Origin: Diabrotica undecimpunctata
Taxonomy: Eukaryota > Arthropoda > Insecta > Coleoptera > Chrysomelidae
Direction: 5' to 3'
Assembly (NCBI RefSeq): GCF_040954645.1
Contig: NC_092808.1
Coordinates: forward strand, 17,117,383 to 17,181,382
DNA: 64,000 nt
A program made the position numbers and the translations under genes. Under the pieces are notes generated by a model that saw only the letters and a list, made by a program, of their open reading frames with translations, ran no database searches and was not told the origin of the DNA. Shown piece by piece: positions 10,610 to 20,719 of this stretch (position 1 is the stretch's first letter; each line of letters begins with the position of its first letter).

Positions 10610-11159
10610 GTAAGTATATACTCATTATAGGTGTGTTGGTAACTAGATAAATATTTCAAAATTTAATTTTACATACAATCATAATTTTTGTGAGAACTTT
10701 GGACCCTCATAAATTATCTTCCCAGACAAGGATGTATTATTTATCTACTTTTATACGAGGATGATTAATTAATTTTCAATTCAAATTTTATTGAAATTCA
10801 AACTTGGAACAAGACCATAATATATTAAAAGTGAAGTGTAAAAATAAAGAAAATTTTCGTTTGACCATCTTTTCTTAGATGTGAGTACCAAAAAAAGGGC
10901 ATTTTCTTATTATGTGAAGCCATGGATACATCTTATTAGCTATTTTTTGTTGATTAGTTTTTTTTAATTCATAGGATGCAGTTAGGTCTCTTTTTATGCG
11001 GCTTGTTTTTATGTGATTTTAAAGGTGGGCGGTTTGTATATCATCCAAAAATTTCTGTTATTAACTATTATAATTAAATATTAACTATTCACATCCAGAT
11101 GTCAGTAAAGTGAGTTTTGCAATTCGAGGATTCCCTTGTTACATGATGTCGTACCTGTT
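10610..11159 (+). other. start of gene A intron 1, unassigned
   Basis: AT-rich intron sequence with no recognised element. Confidence 0.4.
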
Positions 11160-11475
11160 ACCCTTCGATTTATAATAAATTGTTTAAAATGTTGCTGATT
11201 TTAAGATTTTATTTTGCCCAATGGAGAAAAAAACATCAAAGACAATCAATTTCGTTGGAAATGAAAATTGCAATTTTAGATCGCTTAGGAAAAGGAGAAG
11301 GATCCACGGCAATTGGAAAACGTTTTAATTTAGGCGAATCAACTAAAAGAGCAATTAAGAAGAATGAAGTTGCTATAAGAAAATCTATAATTTCTGGTAC
11401 AAAATTAAGGAACTAATTTAAAGAAGAATTCCTATAAGTGGTTATTTAATGCAGGAAAAAGCTCTTCAGTTTTAT
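11160..11475 (+). mobile_element. Tigger/pogo transposase N-terminal fragment
   Basis: The + strand encodes SISLEMKIAILDRLGKGEG, TAIGKRFNLGESTKRAIKKN and AIRKSIISGTKL, the CENP-B-type N-terminal helix-turn-helix of Tigger transposases. The following 60 bp match the homologous part of the copy at 7711-7780. The fragment is interrupted at 11476 by a LINE insertion and appears to resume after 11655. Confidence 0.8.
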
Positions 11476-11655
11476 TCTTCTTCTTCCTATGCCGTCCCCA
11501 TTAACGGAGGTTGGCGACCACATTTCTAAAAGTTTCTCTGTCTTTTGCAACGTGGAATAATTTGTCTACAGTCATGTTTGTCCAGTCTCGAATATTTCGC
11601 AGCCATGACTTCCTCTTTCTACCTATTCCTTTCCACCTATTCCCTTCAGTTTTAT
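11464..11655 (-). mobile_element. LINE 3' fragment with 12-bp target site duplication
   Basis: CTTCAGTTTTAT occurs at 11464-11475 and again at 11644-11655. Between them the minus strand encodes NRWKGIGRKRKSWLRNIRDW and VAKDRETFRNVVANL, then a GAAGAAGAA-rich 3' end. This is a 5'-truncated RTE-like LINE copy inserted into the Tigger fragment, with its target duplication still intact. Confidence 0.88.
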
Positions 11656-12185
11656 AATCATATAAAAATATAATCACGATTATATTTTTCTTGTTAATAC
11701 ACCATGTTGACGCATATGAAAGATCGAGTAGCTCCGTATCGGTGTCATATTTTTGGCTGTGTTAGGGAAATTTCAACTTTTCAGGCTGATGTTATGGAAT
11801 TTTTAAATATAAGTGACATCACTGGTGACATCAGTTTTTATAAATCGTGAAGTAACATTGTTGTCATTGTTTTAGTACGAAAAATTGTTCTAATTCATTA
11901 TTTTAGTATAAATAGTATAACAAATTATAGTACAGTGTGTTCCAGTTTAGTCTTTTCAAATTTATAAAAATTGTAATTATGCAACAAAATTTTAAGTCTG
12001 GGGGATTTGAGCTTAAATTTGGGAGAATTTCAGTTTCTAAGTGGGGAATTTAGAAAATCGCATCTGGCAACTCTGAACTTAAATATAACTTACATGTTTA
12101 ATTTAGCTAGTCGAGTGGTAGCTACTCGGTTTTGTTTCTGTTATTGGACCTGGATAATCGGGGTTCAAATCTTCGACTGATTTTT

Positions 12186-12188
<3 letters not shown>
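11656..12188. other. gene A intron, mostly unassigned
   Basis: The first 100 bp are probably the continuation of the interrupted Tigger copy. The rest shows no recognised feature. Confidence 0.35.

Positions 12189-12254
<66 letters not shown>
12189..12254. repeat. (TA)n microsatellite
   Basis: An uninterrupted TA tract of about 66 bp that runs directly into the left arm of the 50-bp inverted repeat. Confidence 0.97.
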
Positions 12255-12258
<4 letters not shown>

Positions 12259-12497
12259 TAGAGCTAAGATTAATATTATTATAAAAATTAATATTAAACT
12301 CACCAGTCTTCCGGGTTGAACCGCGTCGATATCCATTTTGCCGAGCTTTCGACATCCTCTCTGATGTCTTCTTCAGGGCTTCCGAGGTCTCAGTCTCCCG
12401 AGCCCCCAGACACTACTACACTCACTAGTCACTTCTTGTTCACTAGTTGAGTTTAATATTAATTTTTATAATAATATTAATCTTAGCTCTAAGTTTA
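12253..12497. repeat. perfect 50-bp inverted repeat around a 145-bp PLE-type loop
   Basis: Bases 12253-12302 and 12448-12497 are exact reverse complements over 50 nt. The loop, read on the minus strand, contains CCTGAAGAAGACATC, GATGTCGAAAGCTCGGC: a GACATC/GATGTC stem followed by GAAA, like the stem II-GAAA part of PLE hammerhead motifs with CTGAAGA in place of CTGATGA. TA arrays flank both sides. I read it as head-to-head PLE termini. Confidence 0.9.
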
Positions 12498-12524
12498 ATT
12501 GTACTAACCGCGGAAATCTTTCCG

Positions 12525-12527
<3 letters not shown>

Positions 12528-12595
<68 letters not shown>
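12528..12595. repeat. (TA)n microsatellite
   Basis: An uninterrupted TA tract of about 68 bp. PLE coding sequence begins within about 15 bp of its right end. Confidence 0.97.
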
Positions 12596-12599
<4 letters not shown>

Positions 12600-14040
12600 A
12601 CTATGATGGTTATTCACCGAGATTTTACTGTTTACCTAAAATACATAAACCAACTCTTAGTATGAGACCTATTGTTTCTTCTATCAATTCACCAAATATA
12701 CACATTGCTAAATTTCTAACTGATATTCTATCTAAATCCTATGATTATCACAATTCTTATAATATTTTTGATGCTTTTCAATTTAGTGCATTTATTAACA
12801 ATTTCAAACTACCACTTAATTACACTTTGGTGAGCTTTGATGTAGTATCACTTTTCACTAACCTTCCTTTTTCTAGTGTTCTCACTTCTTTAAGGAATCA
12901 TTGGACCATTGGATCCAACCAAACTCCCCCGTTTCCTGGGACGTGTTTACAGAGCTTTTGCAATTGCTCTTTGACACTAATTTGTAGGTTTTCAATGATA
13001 AATATTACAAATTTTTGGTACACCAATGGGTTCATCCATATCTCCCATCCTTATTAACTTGTCCTTGATGACTTGATATCTGAATGTTTGGGTCTTATAG
13101 ATTTCCATATCCCTTTTGTTAAACGGTATGTTGATGACCTTTTGTTAGCCTTACCCCCTGACAAAGTAGAGTCTACCTTATCGATTTTTAATGGTTTTGA
13201 TCCTCACTTACAGTTTACTTATGAACTTGAGGATCCTTCTAACAATAGTATTCCTTTCTTAGACATGCGTGTCTTTAGAAATAGTGACAATACACTAACT
13301 ACAAGTTGGTACAGGAAACATATGGCTAGTAATAGGTTTCTTAACTATCATTATTGCCATCCGTTATAAAAGCACTCAGCTGTAGGCTATATAGGTTAAC
13401 ACATCCTGATAACAAAAGGGATTCTCTTTTGTTACTCAGAAGTATATTATCTGACAATTCTTACCCTACATCTCTCATAAATAAATACCTTTTTTCAACA
13501 AGTTTTGGGTCTTCTATTGATGATTTACCTGATGGTGATCAACTAAGAATGATTTCTAATAATATTATGAACAACAGTACTCTACTTTCTCCTAACATTG
13601 CAACTTCCACCACCCATTGCTCTTCACTACCCTATTTGCCATATGTTACTGAAAAGCTTATTAAATTGTACAAACAGAACAATATCCGGTTAAGATTGCT
13701 ATCAATAATGCTAAGACTGTCAGGAACTTGTTTTCTAAAATTAAAACACCTCTTTTCTTTTTGGAACAAGTGAATGTAGTCTATCACATACCCTGTTCTG
13801 AATGTGATGCGTGTTATATTGGTCTGACTGGCCGTTCCCTTAAAGGACGCCTTACTTCACATCGTAGTGACATTAAACTTTCTAAACATACTTGTGCCCT
13901 TGCAGAACATGCAATCAACACCAAACATACTGTGAATTTTGATGATGTTAGAATTCTCTGTAGAGAACGTAACCTTAATAAGATACAGTTTATGGGGATG
14001 TGTCATATTTTGAAACAACCTAATGCAATAATTTATTAGT
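12596..14040 (+). mobile_element. Penelope-like element: reverse transcriptase plus GIY-YIG endonuclease (broken)
   Basis: The + strand encodes SPRFYCLPKIHKPTLSMRPI and SSINSPNIHIAKFLTDILS (fingers), YTLVSFDVVSLFTNLP (palm motif A), FHIPFVKRYVDDLLLALP (Y-V-D-D), SIPFLDMRVFR (thumb) and finally VVYHIPCSECDACYIGLTG with SLKGRLTSHR, a GIY-YIG nuclease with its zinc-binding Cys residues. That order is diagnostic of PLEs. Coding is broken by frame changes near 13050, 13360 and 13740. The 5' end is cut off at the TA array. Confidence 0.93.
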
Positions 14041-14599
14041 AATTATTTAATAATTAATTTATTATTAATTTGTTATCAAATGTAAGTTATATTTAAGTTG
14101 CTACCTCCTTGTGTTTGATAGTGGGAAGTTCACGTGGACAATAAATCCCGCCTATTAGAAAGAGATGCAGGGATTGCTTGGCATCATTTTTCTCTGTCGC
14201 ACTGTGGTCTAATTGCAGAGTTCATATTTTATAATGTCTATGCTATCTTAACAGTTCAAAAATTTCAAAAAAACACAAACTTCAGTGATTTCGGCAGCGT
14301 AAATCACTGGCTTCAATCAAGAATTGTTACAAAATTACCCTATTTGTCATATTTAGCTCTCTGAACTTTTTTAAGATATAAAATAAATAAAAAAATTAAA
14401 TATATGAAAAATACATCTATAATACGATTAAAACATTAAATATTTAACTGATATTTAAAAATTAAATGTCAACCTAATAAAAATTATTAACTCATCCTCG
14501 TATAAACGTACTGATAATAAAAATCAGAATTAGATTACAAAAGTTAGTTTTCATGATCCTTGAGTTTTTGTTTATGAATGAATAATGGACAGGTCAGGA
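14041..14599. other. PLE tail and unassigned intron
   Basis: AT-rich sequence after the PLE stop is probably its 3' end. An open frame at 14134-14364 has no recognised motif and is not supported as a gene. Confidence 0.35.
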
Positions 14600-14774
14600 C
14601 CTACTCAAAACATGAATTATTGTAAGATGATAAAAATTTTTTTACGAAGTGATTCAATGAAACGATACGATTTCAAACAAACAAAAAAAAACTTAAACAA
14701 TATATTTTTATTAAATTTAATAAAAAGAAAACGTATACTACACAAATGGAAATCAAGGTATAAGTGAAAAAATA

Positions 14775-15730
14775 CTCAGTTTTTAACGATGATATTGGAA
14801 AGATGGCCTCCCTTTTGTCGGACATATTCTTGCAGCCGTCGTACAAAGCTATTTAAGAAATTGAAGAATATTTCTTGAGGTATTGCTTCCACTTCTTCGC
14901 GTATCCGTTCTGTCAAACCCTCGATAGTTCTTGGGAGTTACTTTGAAACACTTTCGACTTAAGATACCCCCGAAGAAAGTTGTCGCATAGGTAGAGATCC
15001 GGACTACGAGATGGCCAGGAAATATCGCCGTTTTTACTCATAAAACGAGCGGGGAACGATCTTCTTAGTACATTCATTAACACTTGTAATTAATGACATG
15101 TTGCACCACCCTGTTGAAAGGTCGTGTGTTCATTTCTGTAGGTCTTGATTGCTGGAAGAAAAAGAATTATTTAACATGTGCACGTATCGATCATTACATG
15201 ATCGAAGGATTCATCGCTCATCCAAAGATTCCAGCAAGTTGTCGTTTTCATTAATACTCCCGAATTTTCTACTAGTCGGGTAAAATACAATCTGTATTTT
15301 ATATGGATGATACTAGAGATCTTATGCAAAATTCTGCTCGTAGTGGTTAGCTTAAACCCCTATTTAAGCTTCGTCGCCGCAGAGGTCTTCTAGGACTCGC
15401 GTGTAATGAGTTTCGCATCGCTTCAATATTCTGTGGTGTGCGAGCAGTTCTGACACTGCCACCTCTTTTCTGTGATGTTGAACCACTACTTTCAAAGCCC
15501 CTAACCCAAGTCTGAATAGCCTGGAAGACGGAACTGGAGCGCGAGGCGGCAAATGATAGTGTAAACGAAACGTTCGTTGTACATGCACAAAACTCTCACC
15601 AATTTTTTAATAAGCTTTTACAGCAAAGCACAGGTTGTTCACACGACCACTTCTCCATAACAACTAAACTTTCCACTCTCCAGGTTCACAAAGTTTACGT
15701 CGAAATGCCCGCGGCTCTTCTATATTTTCG
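14775..15730 (-). pseudogene. mariner-type transposase, broken
   Basis: A minus-strand reading, through several frame changes, gives FVHVQRTFRLHYHLPPRAPV (N-terminal DNA-binding region), a WMSDESF-like segment, ISWPSRSPDLYLCDNFLRGY (third catalytic block of DD34D/DD37D elements) and the tail IEGLTERIREEVEAI to GGHLSNIIVKN. It would have been a cut-and-paste transposase of about 340 aa. Frameshifts and stops throughout make it a pseudogene. Confidence 0.8.
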
Positions 15731-15857
15731 CCAACAGCGTTGCCAAATCGTGCCGTTTCACTGAATCACCTACTTTTTACATTTTACGAATTCGTAAAGA
15801 GCAAACATAAAAAAGCACAAGTACGTATTACACAAACAATAGAAATAGTCAGTTTTA

Positions 15858-15864
<7 letters not shown>

Positions 15865-15925
<61 letters not shown>
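15865..15925. repeat. (TA)n microsatellite
   Basis: A TA tract of about 60 bp lying at the junction between the mariner-like element's 5' end and the inverted duplicate of its 3' end. Confidence 0.97.
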
Positions 15926-15928
<3 letters not shown>

Positions 15929-16262
15929 AAGAACTATCGAGGGTTTGACAGAACGGATACGCGAAGAAGTGGAAGCAATACCTCAAGAAATATTCTTCAA
16001 TTTCTTAAATAGCTTTGTACGACGGCTGCAAGAATATGTCCGACAAAAGGGAGGCCATCTTTCCAATATCATCGTTAAAAACTGAGTATTTTTTCACTTA
16101 TACCTTGATTTCCATTTGTGTAGTATACGTTTTCTTTTTATTAAATTTAATAAAAATATATTGTTTAAGTTTTTTTTGTTTGTTTGAAATCGTATCGTTT
16201 CATTGAATCACTTCGTATAAAAATTTTTATCATCTTACAATAATTCATGTTTTGAGTAGGTC

Positions 16263-16616
16263 CAGAACTTTGTTGGTCTTCAGCGGAGAACCATCTAAAT
16301 GAAGCCAAATGTTCGTTTAAAATTTTTTAAATATTCATGTCTACGAATATGAACATTATTTTCGGCAAAGTTTGTGTGTTGTTTTTTGTTTTTTGTTTTT
16401 TCTTTTTTGATTAAGTTAGTTTTAAATATTGAGTAAAGTGTACAGTAGATATATGATAACATCGATAATATACTACATATTGAGTTAGAACTGATGAAGC
16501 TTTAGAAATATAAAGCGAAACGTCTTCGATAAACTTATGAAGTAGTTGACTTCTTTTTTTATTTGCCAACCTGAATGACCGATTAAACCTCTGAATTCAC
16601 TAGTTGAATACTTTAG

Positions 16617-16618
<2 letters not shown>
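16263..16618 (+). repeat. PLE-like terminal segment with hammerhead-core-like motif
   Basis: Mostly low-complexity intron, but 16491-16521 reads CTGATGA, A, GCTTTA, loop, TAAAGC, GAAAC. This is the order of conserved bases in a hammerhead ribozyme with a perfect 6-bp stem II, apart from one extra A before the stem. The next 100 bp run up to a TA array. I could not see a convincing stem I, so catalysis is not claimed. The motif class is typical of PLE terminal repeats. Confidence 0.45.

Positions 16619-16677
<59 letters not shown>
16619..16677. repeat. (TA)n microsatellite
   Basis: A TA tract of about 59 bp. The CAGGGCGTTTCAAC end of the next mariner-like element starts at the very next base. 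Confidence 0.97.
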
Positions 16678-16680
<3 letters not shown>

Positions 16681-17224
16681 GGCGTTTCAACAAAGGTAAC
16701 CCCGTCTCTAGGATAGGTAAAAAACTGAAAAATAATTGGGGTTTGCATGGTAAAAAATTTTTGTAACGCCATCCGTTTTCAAGATACAGGGCGTTGAAGA
16801 AAAAAAAATTTTACGCATTTTTTACGATTTTGCCGAAACTACTGGCAACATTGTAATGAAATTTTATACGAATATGTTTTGGAAGCTGATACATCCCATG
16901 AATTTGTTTTTATATCTGATTCTCATAGAGGGCGCTAGTTACACGGATTGTACTAAGTATTAGTCAATATAACTTTTTTAAGAGTATAATTATTAATCAA
17001 AATTTCAAGTAAACTTAAACATCATTCAATTTTACACGAAACTCAATTTTACTCTTGGTAAAACTCGATACTGTGTACCGTTTTCGGAATATTTTGATTT
17101 GAAATTTATGAAGTAATAATTGATGCTGGTATAAAATAGTTAGTAATTAAATAAAACTCACAAGAAGAAAATTAAATTAATGACTAAGAACATAAAATAA
17201 AATTCAATTACAATAAGTGTTCAA

Positions 17225-18660
17225 AATGCCCTCCGTTTTCGCGAATACACAAGTCTATTCTTTTTTCTAAAGAATCCATTAACCTTCTAAACGGTAGGGA
17301 ATCAGCTATGATGTCATTAAATTGACGTTGAATTCATTCTTCCAATTCTTGGCGTGAATTTACCTATGTAGCATAGACTTTTTCCTTAATATACGACCAA
17401 ACTGCATAGTCCAAAGGGTTAAAATCGCATGACCGAGGAGGCCAATGAATCGGAGCTTCTGCACCTCTACCAATCCATCGATTCGGAAAATGATTACTCA
17501 ACCAATTACGACACCTTCTATCAAAGTGTGGTGGAGCTCCATCGTGCATAAAAAATAAAGATCTTCGCTCGTTTAGCGTTAAATCTTCTAATATCTCGAA
17601 TAAGGAATTGTTTAAAAAATCAAGATACATATCACCATTTAAATTTCCAGGTAGAATATGATAACCTATTAATTTGTTAACTAAAGTTGCTGCCCAAACA
17701 TTAACTTTAAATGAGTGTTGGTAGTGTGGAGTGTGGAGTGTGGCTTTATAGGAGAATGCTGAGAATATCATGGACAGCAAGGATCACGAACAAGGAAGTT
17801 CTAGAAAAAATGAAGAAGGAACCAGAGATTGTGTTTACGATCAAACGCATAAAATTGCAATATCTGGGACACGTTATGAGAAATCAGCACCGTTACTCCC
17901 TGCTGCAGTCTATATTGCAAGGTAAAGTCAAAGGTAAGCGAGGACCCGGTAGAAGGAGAATATCATGGCTGCGGAATTTAAGAACATGGTTTAAGAAAAC
18001 CTCAACGGAGCTGTTTCGAGCCGCAGCGAGCAAGGTCATGATTGCCAATATGATTTCCAACATCCGAAACGGATAGGAACCAGAAGAAGAAGAGTGTTGG
18101 TAATGTGATACCCTTTTGACTCGTGGATTCTCATCACACCAGTAGTGTGCATTATGGGAGTTAAACATACCTTGTCGCGTAAAGGTGGCCTCGTCCGTAA
18201 AAAGAATGCATTTTAAAAAATTTGGATTGTGGGCTGTCCTTTGTTGCAATGTTTCACAAAAATCCACTCTAACCGGCATCTGGCAAGAGCTCTTGTCTGT
18301 AATGATAAGGATGTAATTGCTGTTCTTTCAGTATCCGCCAAGTACTTGAAGAAGAAGTATTTGTTTGTCTTGCTATATTCCTTACGCTAACTGTTGGATC
18401 TTCATCAAGTAAATTTAAAATATTACTTTCTTTATTAATTGTTCTTGTTGTTCTTGCTCTACCAGAATTTATTTTATTCGGTCTCACATTCCCAGTTTCT
18501 CGACAACGTCGTTCAACGGCTCTAAATGTTTTTTTTGCTTGGTAAGTTTCATCTAGGAAACTTTTCTGCATAACGTGTCACAGCTGCACTAGAACATCCT
18601 AAACATTCGCCTAAGGCTAATAACATGTCAGTGTATTCAACATTTGAGTACATTTTGATT
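17225..18660 (-). pseudogene. mariner/IS630-like transposase split by a LINE
   Basis: On the minus strand an N-terminal part (ETGNVRPNKINSGRARTTRT, SVRNIARQTNTSSSSTWRIL; helix-turn-helix) is followed by LKCILFTDEATFTRQGMFN (first Asp). After the LINE insertion come FKVNVWAATLVNKLIGYHIL, SLFFMHDGAPPHFDRRC (second Asp) and PIHWPPRSCDFNPLDYAVW (third Asp, so DD-D type). The tail is broken by a stop near 17364. Apart from the insertion the halves are well kept, suggesting a fairly young copy. Confidence 0.85.
17713..18102 (+). mobile_element. 5'-truncated RTE-like LINE with 11-bp target site duplication
   Basis: GAGTGTTGGTA at 17713-17723 is repeated at 18092-18102. Between them the + strand encodes RMLRISWTARITNKEVLEKM, LQYLGHVMRNQHRYSLLQS, RRRISWLRNLRTWFKKTS and a final VMIANMISNIRNG, then a GAAGAAGA tail. 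This is an almost intact LINE C-terminal module inserted in the transposase gene. Confidence 0.9.
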
Positions 18661-19287
18661 TGATTTTACAAATAACAAGGTTTCAAAACTCCAATTATTG
18701 TTGATTTATCGTCATAACAATCAATAAATGTCAGATTTCCATGGCACACTTGGAGAAAATAGAGGTATACCTATTAGAACTTTATCATTACTACCAGCAT
18801 CAATTATTACTTCATAATTTTCAAATCAAAATATTCCGAAAACGGTACACAGTATTGAGTTTTACCAAGAGTATCTTTTTCGTGTAAAATTGAATGATGT
18901 TTAAGTTTACTTGAAATTTTGATTAATAATTATACTCTTAAAAAAGTTATATTGACTAATACTTAGTACAATCCGTGTAACTAGCGCCCTCTATGAGAAT
19001 CAGATATAAAAACAAATTCATGGGATGTATCAGCTTCCAAAACATATTCGTATAAAATTTCATTACAATGTTGCCAGTAGTTTCGGCAAAATCGTAAAAA
19101 ATGCATAAAATTTTTTTTTCTTCAACGCCCTGTATCTTGAAAACGGATGGCGTTACAAAAATTTTTTACTATGCAAACCCCAATTATTTTTCAGTTTTTT
19201 ACCTACCTTATATGCATGTTATGTATGTTTGTATAATATATGTCTGTAATTTGAAAATGTTTTTTTTTGAAAATAATTATATTTTAG

Positions 19288-19646
19288 ATCTTTCAAATAG
19301 TCTTTATGGTAGTAGCTATTATGGACGAAGCCGCAAAATTGAAAAATCTGCCCATTCCTACTCAGAAGAAACTAAGCAAAACAAGAGCTGTGATGTTTAA
19401 TACTGTGTTATTTCCGTCTACTTTAGTGGTAGTCTCAATATTTTGGACACTGTGGCACATAGACAGAGAACTGGTATTTCCGAAAGTTTTAGATTTATTC
19501 TTTCCACAATGGCTTAACCATATGCTACACACTTTCATACTCTTACCAGTTATTATTGAAATAATGTTGCCGAAGAAATACAATTTTGTGAAATTCGAAA
19601 AAGCAGCTATAGTGTTATCTGTTTTGTTTTTGAGTTATACGATTTT
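19288..19646 (+). CDS. AIG1-like: gene A exon 2: AIG1/ADTRP-family core with catalytic His
   Basis: This central exon encodes residues 60-178. The acceptor is TTTTAG before 19288, phase 0. It continues membrane segment 2 (IFQIVFMVVAIMDE), then a cytosol-like basic loop (KNLPIPTQKKLSKTR), segment 3 (FNTVLFPSTLVVVSIFWTLW), the family signature DRELVFPKVLDLFFPQWLNH, LHTFILLPVIIEIMLP (segment 4) and segment 5. His140 of LNHMLHT aligns with the proposed catalytic His of vertebrate AIG1/ADTRP. The exon ends in phase 2 at 19646 with donor GTAAGT; unspliced, the frame stops at the donor. It is 359 nt, exactly as in gene B. A trimmed mariner-like transposon ends 82 bp upstream, close to the branch-point region. 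Confidence 0.93.
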
Positions 19647-19649
19647 GTA

Positions 19650-20113
19650 AGTATATTCTTGGATACACAAACGGATATACAAAAGTATACCGTTAAGTAT
19701 TTGAAATTTTTTTTATTAATATTTCATCAAACTTTTCAACCTTTTAATAAAACATTAGATATTTTACAAGTACCTTTTATAGCGCTAAAAAATGGATTTG
19801 GTCTTTGAGTTTCTCGTCTCCAAACTTGTCATTGCAACCTGGCATTTTGTTGGTGTTTCCGCGTAGCCATGTTGTAGTGCCATGTTTGATTTCTTTTTAA
19901 GACTTCCCATAGTTTTAATATCGGCACAATATCATCAAAGAATATAAGCGTCTATATTCTTTGATATCATATTGTAATGTTTATTTTAATTTATTTACAG
20001 TTTTCTGTCACTAACACTAAAACACAATTAATTTATAACATTTATTTACTAATACAGATTTATTTTATCGACTAACTCTCTACAATTGTAATTGCTTTTA
20101 TATATGTATTTGT
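19650..20113. other. gene A intron 2, unassigned
   Basis: No coding similarity or repeat recognised. Confidence 0.4.
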
Positions 20114-20580
20114 CCCTTCTTCTTCTTCTTCTTCTTCAGCCTGTATTCGTCCAGTGTTGGACATAGGCCTCTTCCATTTGCTTCCATTGATTTCTACTCT
20201 TGGTAATTCTCATCCACTGCTTGCCCGCGACTTGTTTGATATGATCTGCCCACCTCTTCTGTGGTCTGCCTACTCGTCGCTTATTCTCTCTTGGTCACCA
20301 GTTTGTTAATCTCTGTGTTCATTTTTCAGGATTATCTCGGGCAACATGTCCGACCCATTGCCACTTGAGCCTTGCTATACGTTCTTCGACATCAGTAATC
20401 TTTGTTCTTTCACGAATGTCGATATTTCGAATCCTGTCTCTCAAACTAATCCCTAGCATGGCCCTATCCATCGCTCTTTGGGTTATACTGAGTTGAACCC
20501 AAAGTATTTGTCCTGTTGTTCTGGAATTCCGTAGACTCATTCTAGACCCCCGTGACGTCTAGAACATATAGGTCTTTCTT
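20114..20580 (-). mobile_element. RTE-like LINE C-terminal fragment
   Basis: The minus strand encodes QLSITQRAMDRAMLGISLRD, TDVEERIARLKWQWVGHVAR, ENKRRVGRPQKRWADHIKQV and WKQMEEAYVQHWTNTG, followed by an (AGA)n-type 3' end visible as CTTCTTCTTC at 20120. It is a single stop away from an open tail module. Confidence 0.88.
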
Positions 20581-20719
20581 GGGTGGGCGTTATTTGAAAT
20601 CTCGAACCGGATCGACCCACACCTGCATACTTCAATAGTCGAGTATTTTCTAGTCAGTTGCAGGTCATCAAATGCCGACCGGATGTTCGATCATAAGCGT
20701 AGCAATGGCGGGCATAAAA

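Larger units (their letters stand above)
14604..16262. mobile_element. mariner-like transposon with inverted duplication of its 3' end
   Basis: Bases 14604-14935 and 15936-16262 are near-identical inverted copies of about 330 bp, beginning GGACCTACTCAAAACATG. Both copies include the end of the transposase gene (IEGLTERIREEVEAIPQEI, RRLQEYVRQKGGHL), so the repeat is longer than a normal terminal repeat. It represents a duplicated 3' end facing the first. The middle contains the minus-strand transposase and a TA array at 15865-15925 at the junction. Confidence 0.85.
16678..19205. mobile_element. mariner/IS630-like transposon with about 415-bp terminal inverted repeats
   Basis: Bases 16714-17131 and 18792-19205 are near-identical inverted repeats, unusually long for the superfamily. 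The left end starts CAGGGCGTTTCAAC. The right end lacks the outermost 36 bp, so it was trimmed after insertion. Between the repeats lies a minus-strand transposase interrupted by a LINE. The right boundary is only 82 bp upstream of exon 2 of gene A. Confidence 0.88.

Noticed and set aside
12103..12665. Open frames rich in alternating Ile-Tyr on both strands (also at 9871, 15740 and 16485)
   Set aside because: They are translations of TA microsatellites, which have no stop in two frames. No real protein is implied.
14134..14364. 76-codon open frame on the plus strand
   Set aside because: No recognised motif, membrane pattern or splice partner. Length is within chance expectation.
16491..16540. 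Calling a functional hammerhead ribozyme
   Set aside because: Stem I and a closed stem III could not be drawn with confidence and an extra A precedes stem II. Only a core-like motif is reported.
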